Shown here one piece after another: positions 59,701 to 64,000 of a stretch of 64,000 nt of DNA. Positions within the stretch are counted from its first letter, which is position 1. The number at the start of each line of letters is the position of its first letter. Below the pieces are notes generated by a model, which saw only the letters and a list, made by a program, of their open reading frames with translations, was not told where the DNA came from and ran no database searches. The position numbers and the translations under genes were made by a program. Source of the DNA: Bradyrhizobium liaoningense (GTDB lineage: Bacteria; Pseudomonadota; Alphaproteobacteria; Rhizobiales; Xanthobacteraceae); the NCBI RefSeq assembly GCF_018130825.1, contig NZ_JAFCJS010000003.1:310001-374000 (forward strand). The letters run 5' to 3'.

Positions 59701-59871
59701 ATCTCGACCGGCTCCGGCTCCGAGATGCGCCAGGCCGTCGGCGTCGCCGTCTTCTTCGGCATGATCGGCGTCACCCTGTTCGGCCTGCTGTTCACGCCGA
59801 TCTTCTATGTGGTGGTGCGGAACCTGGCGGAAGGGCGGCGGGACAAGAAGCCGGAGGTGGTGGCTTCTTAA
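56704..59871 (+). CDS. RND multidrug efflux transporter, AcrB/HAE1 type
   Basis: This 1055-residue transporter begins MNLGRLSINQPILAMVLSIV and has the standard 12-helix RND layout with two large periplasmic loops. The proton-relay Asp-Asp pair is in GIVVDDAIVVVENVERHLE (about 413-431). QYPGASAQTVSDTVAAPIEQ and ATSNGQLTITVTFKLGTD match the porter domain. Translational coupling with the adaptor is by ATGA. Substrates are usually hydrophobic drugs; none can be specified. Confidence 0.93.
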   Translation: MNLGRLSINQPILAMVLSIVLLIVGALAYTTLPVSEYPQVVPPTVVVTTQYPGASAQTVSDTVAAPIEQEINGVEDMLYLYSQATSNGQLTITVTFKLGTDLDKAQVLVQNRVAIAQPRLPEEVQRNGVTTRKNSPDILMVVFMLSPDDTFDQLYISNYALLQVRDQLLRIDGVGDIQIFGARDYSMRMWLDPDRIANLGLTSTEVLAAIRAQNVQIAGGQIAEPPIADRAFQPNLTFTGRLKDQKQFEDILIKAGSDGRTVRLRDVARIELGALAYSTNSFLLRKSAVAMLVTQRPGSNALATAKHISETMAKLKESFPKGLDYNIGYNPTEFIAQSVHELIKTIYEAMLLVVIVVLVFLQGWRPAIIPIIAIPVSLVGTFAVMAALGFSINNLTLFGLVLAVGIVVDDAIVVVENVERHLEHGLSRRDAALKTMEEVGGALVSIALVLCAVFVPTAFLGGISGQFFQQFAVTIAVATAISCFCSLTLSPALASQILTPHEEKRPPASWNVIARGWNAFTGVFNRVFDRLSHGYAGLANFVIRHSVVMLLIYVVLIGSAGWLIVTTPQGFIPAQDRGYVIISVQLPGAASLARTTEVVREIERISLDTPGIVRVAAFAGFSGATRTQAGNAAALFPVFDEPEVRMKKGLSANAITVELRKRLSAIQGAFIIVIPPPAVPGIGTGGGFTIRIQDRQGRGPELLAAATDELVAAARKSPSLLGPTVFSPFSANTPQLFVDIDRTKAQKLGVPIANINDTIQTYFGSTYVNDFNLFGRTYHVTAQADFPFRKEPSDLSRLRTRNASGDMVMLGSVVEFKDVSGPDRVARYNLYAASELQGEPAPGTSSTTALNTIKKLADDTLPSGFTFEWTDLSYQQITGGNAGLLVFPICVLFVYLVLAAQYGSWTLPFAVILIVPMCLLAATIGVRIMGQDVNILTQIGFVVLVGLAAKNAILIVEFARDIENEGKPRLEAVIDACRLRLRPILMTSFAFILGVLPLVISTGSGSEMRQAVGVAVFFGMIGVTLFGLLFTPIFYVVVRNLAEGRRDKKPEVVAS

Positions 59872-59909
59872 CTGTCAGTGATGGCCACCAGTGCTGCAGC
59901 ATTCACAGC

Positions 59910-60050
59910 GTCGTCCCGGCGAAGGCCGGGACCCATAACCCCAGGGAGGGGTTGTGGCGCAAGCTGGTAACCAAGAGTCTTCGTCAAACTCAATTCGGTG
60001 GCTATGGGTCCCGGCCCCCCGCGCGCAATTGCGCGCTAGGCCGGGACGAC
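59910..60050. repeat. family A palindromic repeat, copy 5
   Basis: Starts gtcgtcccggcgaaggccgg and ends gcgctaggccgggacgac, followed by accattttt, so it may terminate the RND transcript. The 117 bp to the next start form that gene's promoter region. Confidence 0.8.
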
Positions 60051-60167
60051 ACCATTTTTGCGGCACGCCCTTCATACTAACGACCAACATGCAATGGATG
60101 GGCATGCGCGGTGTTCTTCACTAGTATCCGCGCGATTTCACAACAGAAGACTGCTGGGAGTTAACAT

Positions 60168-61358
60168 ATGAAATCAGCATTTTTGGCCGCTGCGGCCTCG
60201 ATCGCATTGCTGACGGCGCCGGCCTCCGCGCAGGGTGTCAAGATCGGCATCCTCAACGACCAATCCGGCGTCTACGCCGATTACGGCGGCAAATGGTCGG
60301 TCGAAGCGGCCAAGATGGCGATCGAGGATTTTGGCGGCGAGGTGCTCGGCCAGAAGATCGAGCTCGTCACTGCCGACCACCAGAACAAGCCTGACCTCGC
60401 GAGCTCGATCGCGCGGCGCTGGTACGACGTCGAGAACGTCGACATGATCACGGAGCTGACGACCTCATCGGTCGCGCTCGCGATCCACGAGCTCTCCAAG
60501 GAAAAGAAGAAGATCGACATCGTCGTCGGTGCCGCGACTTCGCGCCTGACCGGCGATGCCTGCCAGCCCTACGGCTTCCACTGGGCCTATGACACCCGCG
60601 CGCTCGGCGTCGGCACCGGCGGTGCGCTGACCAAGGCCGGCGGCGACACCTGGTTCTTCCTCACCGCCGACTACGCCTTCGGCTACGCGCTGGAGAAGGA
60701 CACCAGCGAGATCGTCACCGCCAATGGCGGCAAGGTGGTCGGCTCGGTGCGCGTGCCGCTCAACTCCTCGGACTTCTCCTCCTTCCTGCTGCAGGCGCAG
60801 GGCTCGAAGGCGAAGATCGTCGGCCTCGCCAATGCCGGCCTCGACACCACCAACTCGATCAAGCAGGCGTCCGAGTTCGGCATCGTCGCCAGTGGCCAGA
60901 AGCTCGCCGGCCTGCTGATGACGCTCGCCGAGGTGAACGGCCTCGGCCTGCAGGCCGCGCAAGGCCTGGTGCTCACCGAAGGCTATTACTGGGATCTCAA
61001 CGACAAGACCCGCAATCTCGGCGAACGCTTCCTCAAGCGTACCGGCCGGATGCCGAGCATGATCCACGCCGGCACTTACTCCGCGACGCTGAGCTATCTC
61101 AAGGCCGTCAAGGCCGCGGGCACCAAGGATCCGGATGCGGTCGCCAAGAAGCTGAAGGAGCTGCCGGTCAACGACGACTTCGCGCAGGGCGGCAAGGTGC
61201 TCGAGAACGGCCGCATGGTCCACGATATGTACCTGTTCGAGGTCAAGAAGCCCTCGGAGTCGAAGAAGCCCTGGGACTATTACAAGCTGCTCGCCACCGT
61301 CCCTGGCGACAAGGCCTTCTTCACCGCCAAGGAAAGCGGGTGTCCGCTGACGAAGTGA
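60168..61358 (+). CDS. orphan ABC substrate-binding protein, LivJ-like
   Basis: This 396-residue protein has a signal peptide (MKSAFLAAAASIALLTAPA, cleavage ASA-QG). The type I binding fold includes IGILNDQSGVYADYGGKWS, MAIEDFGG, TADHQNKPDLASSIARRWYD and WFFLTADYAFGYALEKDTSE. The latter pattern is common in aromatic or other small-acid receptors. No permease or ATPase is adjacent; a shared LivHMGF set elsewhere is likely. A GGGAG site precedes the ATG. Confidence 0.9.
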   Translation: MKSAFLAAAASIALLTAPASAQGVKIGILNDQSGVYADYGGKWSVEAAKMAIEDFGGEVLGQKIELVTADHQNKPDLASSIARRWYDVENVDMITELTTSSVALAIHELSKEKKKIDIVVGAATSRLTGDACQPYGFHWAYDTRALGVGTGGALTKAGGDTWFFLTADYAFGYALEKDTSEIVTANGGKVVGSVRVPLNSSDFSSFLLQAQGSKAKIVGLANAGLDTTNSIKQASEFGIVASGQKLAGLLMTLAEVNGLGLQAAQGLVLTEGYYWDLNDKTRNLGERFLKRTGRMPSMIHAGTYSATLSYLKAVKAAGTKDPDAVAKKLKELPVNDDFAQGGKVLENGRMVHDMYLFEVKKPSESKKPWDYYKLLATVPGDKAFFTAKESGCPLTK

Positions 61359-61362
61359 GGCT

Positions 61363-61498
61363 CTCGTGTCCCGGACGCGCTGCAGCGTGAAACGCTGCTG
61401 CGCAGAGCCGGGACCCAGGTTTCTCCGAGCGTCGCGTCCAAAATGGGTCCCGGTTCAGCGGCGCAGCGTTACACGCTGCACTGCGCCCGGGACACGAG
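61363..61498. repeat. CTCGTGTCCCGG palindromic repeat (family F)
   Basis: Starts ctcgtgtcccgg and ends ccgggacacgag, with a gcagcgtgaaacgctgctgc hairpin inside. It lies 4 bp after the binding-protein stop, between convergent genes. Confidence 0.8.
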
Positions 61499-61519
61499 CG
61501 CGCGTGATGCCGCGCTTCA

Positions 61520-61906
61520 CTACATCAACCGCAACACCACCGCCCCCAGCGCCCCCGCCCACAGCGCAATCGCGGCCAACGCCTGGATCGCGAAACCCGG
61601 GCCGCGTTTGGCGGCGGCCTGCGAATAGCCGATGAAATAGACGATGCGGCCGATGATCCACACCGCGCCGATCGCGGCTGCAATGACATCGCCGATATAG
61701 ATCGCGAACAGCCAGAGCGCCGGCAGGAAGATCGGCATCCATTCCAGCGTGTTCGCCTGGATGCGGAAGGCGCGCTCGAAATCCGGATGCCCCGATGTCG
61801 CCGGCACCTTGATCCCCGTCCTCGACCGCGCGCGCGAGACGTTGATGGTCACGAAGAAATAAAATGCGATCGCCAGCAGCGTGACGAGGGCAGTGAGATG
61901 ATACAT
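61520..61906 (-). CDS. MAPEG-family membrane protein
   Basis: The ATG at 61906 follows AGGGGA, giving 128 residues; a frame 10 codons longer starts at 61936. Four membrane helices are visible, with the MAPEG hallmark RAFRIQANTLEWMPIFLPALWLF (read as adjoining pieces). The family comprises glutathione- or eicosanoid-metabolising enzymes in eukaryotes and poorly defined proteins in bacteria. It is likely cotranscribed with the upstream AttH-like gene (26 bp gap). Confidence 0.88.
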   Translation of the reverse strand: MYHLTALVTLLAIAFYFFVTINVSRARSRTGIKVPATSGHPDFERAFRIQANTLEWMPIFLPALWLFAIYIGDVIAAAIGAVWIIGRIVYFIGYSQAAAKRGPGFAIQALAAIALWAGALGAVVLRLM

Positions 61907-61932
61907 GCGAATCCCCTTGAAGAACCCGCGCC

Positions 61933-63015
61933 TCAATACCCGGTCAGCTCGAGATAGCCAACGCCGTCATGGGTACCGGCAAAGCTGATCGGGCCTTCCC
62001 AATACGAGAATCCCGTCCCCATCCAGGCGTTCGGATTGAGCGGCTTGCACAGGATCGAGAACGAGCGCGAGGGGATCGCGATCTGCCACTCCACCGGCAG
62101 CTTGCGTCCGCCAACCTCGGCCGTCGCCTTTGGTGCCATCTGGATGTCGCCACCCGAAATCATCTGCGTCTCGCCTGAAGCGCTGATCCAGTTGCCAAAC
62201 GGATAATCTTTGCCGTCCTTCTGCCGCAGCCGGTACAGCATCAGCTTGTCGCCGGATGCAAGATGCAGCGACAGCCAGTCCCAGCCGGTCTGATCAGTGT
62301 CGAGCGGCTGGCTGCTCCATTCGCGGTCCATCCAGGCCTGGCCAGTCACATCGACCGGTTTGTCGTCGATGCTGAGCGTGCCCCGCGCGCGGTAGAATGG
62401 CTGGCTATAGTAGTACGATGCTTGGCCGCGCTCCGACTTACGGCTGAAGCCGCGATCGCCTTGCAGCACGACTGGACGATCGGCCTCCAGCGTCAGCGCA
62501 TAGCTGAAATCGGTGCCTGAGGCCTTCAGCGTCAGCGGCGCCAGGGTGCGATCGTCGGTGCTTTCAAGACCTTTCATCTCCCAATCGTCGATCCAGGCTG
62601 CAAACGGTGTTGCCGTGACGCCGGCCTGCCCGATGCCGCCGCGCGAAAACACTTCGTTGAAGCGATGCGTGCCCGCGCGCGTCACTGCCGCATGCGCCAT
62701 CCAGATCTGCTGATTGGCCCAGCCCTCGCCTTGCGGACCCGGCTGCGTCGCCTGTCGAAACAGCGTCCATTGCAGGCCGCAAGCCGTACCGCTGCTGTCG
62801 ACGAGATTCGCCGTGAGATACCACCACTCGATGCGAAACTCCGGATGCGGTCCGTGATCTCCGGGGAAGGTGAACGTCTTCCCAGGCGTCACCTTCGCAA
62901 AACCGTCGGCGGTCTCGCCGAGCCCGGCATATCCCTGCGCTTGTGCCCGGCGCGCGAGCGCGAGTGCGGCGATGCCGCCGGCAAAAGCGCGCCGCGAGAT
63001 CCTGTCAGCGCTCAT
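61933..63015 (-). CDS. AttH-like lipocalin-domain protein, exported
   Basis: The ATG at 63015 gives 360 residues with a twin-arginine signal (SRRAFAGGIAALALARRAQA). The mature part has two lipocalin-like halves seen in CrtC/AttH proteins: DHGPHPEFRIEWWYLTANL near the start, GQAWMDREWSSQPLDTDQTG in the middle, and GPISFAGTHDGVGYLELTGY at the end. The start lies inside the final codons of the FtsX-type permease gene, so the genes are coupled. AttEFGH-type systems pair a lipocalin protein with an ABC permease; a lipid or antimicrobial-peptide role is inferred. Carotenoid hydratase activity is unlikely without carotenoid genes. Confidence 0.85.
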   Translation of the reverse strand: MSADRISRRAFAGGIAALALARRAQAQGYAGLGETADGFAKVTPGKTFTFPGDHGPHPEFRIEWWYLTANLVDSSGTACGLQWTLFRQATQPGPQGEGWANQQIWMAHAAVTRAGTHRFNEVFSRGGIGQAGVTATPFAAWIDDWEMKGLESTDDRTLAPLTLKASGTDFSYALTLEADRPVVLQGDRGFSRKSERGQASYYYSQPFYRARGTLSIDDKPVDVTGQAWMDREWSSQPLDTDQTGWDWLSLHLASGDKLMLYRLRQKDGKDYPFGNWISASGETQMISGGDIQMAPKATAEVGGRKLPVEWQIAIPSRSFSILCKPLNPNAWMGTGFSYWEGPISFAGTHDGVGYLELTGY

Positions 63016-64000
63016 TGGCAAACACCTTGACGAGGTTCGCCGGCTGCATCCGCGCCAGCCGCAGCATCGGCAGCAGCGCCGCTAGCAGCGAGGCCAGCAG
63101 CGCAACCGCGACCAGCTCGATCAGCTGCAGCGGGAATACATGGAACGGCAGCCGCCAGCCGAACGCCTTCACATTGACGATCGCGATCAGGCACCACGCC
63201 ACCAGCAGTCCGAGCGGCACGGCCAGCAGCGCCGTGAACAGCGCGACCGATAGCGTCTTGGTCAATTCGATCGCGGCAAGGCGTGGCCGCGTCAGGCCGA
63301 TCGCCCATAGCGGCGCGAGTTGCGGCAGGCGCGAATTCGCGAGCGTCAAAAGACTGGTCAGGAGCGCAATGCCGGCGACGCCGAGCGTGAAGGCATTGAG
63401 AGCCGAGGTCACCGCAAAGGTGCGGTTGAAGATGCGGATCGATTCCGCCTTCACCGTCGCCTGATCCGCGACGCTGCGGTCGTCGAGCGCGAACTGCTTC
63501 TGCAGGGCCGCGATCAGGCCCGCAATCTTGTCCCGCGGAACGATGAGCCCAATCCGCGTCTGCGGCGTTTGCGGAAAATGCCGGATCAGCGCCGCGACAT
63601 TGACGGCGAGTTGACCCTTGGGATTGCCGTAATCGGCATAGATGCCGACGATGTCGAGCTCCCAGGTCCCGCCAGGCGCCGGCACCTCGATCACGTCGCC
63701 GACGCGGACGTTGAGGCGGCGGCTCAATTGCTCGCTGATGAAGGCGGCATTGCCGGGCACCAGCTGAGTCCAGGCGCGCGGCGCGGTCTCGAGCAGCGGC
63801 CAGCGCTCGCGATAGAGCGGGTGATCGGGCAGGCCGAACAGCTCCACCGGTTGGCCCTGAATCTGCGCCTCTGCGCGCCCGCCGGACAGGATCGCCTGCA
63901 CATCGCTGCGCTCCTTCAGCCAGTTGCGGATCGCGACGCCCTGCGAATTGTCGGAGGCGCTGATGTAGACATCGGCCGCAAGCCGTCCGTTGAGCCAGCC
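63005..64000 (-). CDS. FtsX/LolE-type ABC permease, 5'-truncated by the window edge
   Basis: The frame reads from the right edge without a stop to 63005 (331 residues visible). The first visible residues, GWLNGRLAADVYISASDN, and a long periplasmic-like region lead to a C-terminal permease half with membrane segments SALNAFTLGVAGIALLTSL, LFTALLAVPLGLLVAWCL and LIELVAVALLASLLAALLP. This is the MacB/FtsX pattern. The start and first transmembrane set are outside the window. It is coupled to the AttH-like gene; an ATPase would be expected upstream. Confidence 0.85.
   Translation of the reverse strand, partial: GWLNGRLAADVYISASDNSQGVAIRNWLKERSDVQAILSGGRAEAQIQGQPVELFGLPDHPLYRERWPLLETAPRAWTQLVPGNAAFISEQLSRRLNVRVGDVIEVPAPGGTWELDIVGIYADYGNPKGQLAVNVAALIRHFPQTPQTRIGLIVPRDKIAGLIAALQKQFALDDRSVADQATVKAESIRIFNRTFAVTSALNAFTLGVAGIALLTSLLTLANSRLPQLAPLWAIGLTRPRLAAIELTKTLSVALFTALLAVPLGLLVAWCLIAIVNVKAFGWRLPFHVFPLQLIELVAVALLASLLAALLPMLRLARMQPANLVKVFANER

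Noticed and set aside
61933..63015. Carotenoid 1,2-hydratase (CrtC)
   Set aside because: Only the lipocalin-like fold is shared; no carotenoid genes are present, and the ABC permease neighbour fits the AttH group better.

Overview
The window is a gene-dense, GC-rich stretch of an alphaproteobacterial chromosome. It most resembles Bradyrhizobium. The supporting evidence is the amino acid:[carrier protein] ligase cluster at 0.3-4.2 kb, whose zinc ligands fall at the positions I recall for the B. japonicum enzyme Bll0957, the abundance of acyl-CoA and ABC-transport genes, and many palindromic intergenic repeats of the kind common in that genus. The species assignment is recognition from memory; no search was run. 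No rRNA, tRNA, transposase, phage gene or CRISPR array was seen.

Layout. 1-130: start of a PAS-domain protein running off the left edge. 0.3-4.2 kb: a GNAT-like acyltransferase, a seryl-tRNA-synthetase-derived amino acid:[carrier protein] ligase and an acyl-CoA-dehydrogenase-like flavoprotein (minus strand), divergent from a small carrier protein. 4.5-6.5 kb: methylthioadenosine salvage (mtnP, mtnA). 6.6-9.8 kb: a HAD phosphatase, a secreted chymotrypsin-fold protease and a Baeyer-Villiger-type monooxygenase. 10.1-22.4 kb: a short-chain amide utilisation locus. On one side are a response regulator and an unusual 1123-residue NCS1-transporter/histidine-kinase/receiver fusion; divergent from them are a Urt/Fmd-type ABC importer (five genes), formamidase FmdA, FmdB and aliphatic amidase AmiE. 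22.6-25.8 kb: an autotransporter. 26-29.2 kb: an MCE-domain protein and an acetate-CoA ligase family protein.

29.3-32.2 kb: a proteobacterial sortase and its VIT/VWA substrate with an LPKTA tail. 32.4-45.1 kb: a regulator, an orphan solute-binding protein, an acyl-CoA synthetase, two acyl-CoA dehydrogenases, a GST-like protein, an AraC regulator, a BKACE enzyme and a two-subunit biotin-dependent acyl-CoA carboxylase; together these look like a branched or terpenoid acyl-CoA catabolic block. 45.4-46.2 kb: a CREST-family membrane hydrolase behind a striking palindromic operator. 46.3-52 kb: a Dpp-type peptide ABC importer. 52.3-55 kb: an acyl-CoA synthetase with an iron-type alcohol dehydrogenase. 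55.5-59.9 kb: an RND efflux pair. 60.2-61.4 kb: an orphan solute-binding protein. 61.5-64 kb: a MAPEG protein, an AttH-like lipocalin protein and a truncated FtsX-type permease.

The two strongest candidates for unusual biology are the carrier-protein aminoacylation cluster, for which I know of no established product, and the transporter-kinase fusion facing the amide operon, which looks like a transceptor controlling nitrogen scavenging. Smaller curiosities are a 54-bp triplication of a translation start ahead of the first ABC ATPase gene, repeat elements that supply the stop codons of three genes, and a protease whose active N-terminus would be made directly by signal peptidase.
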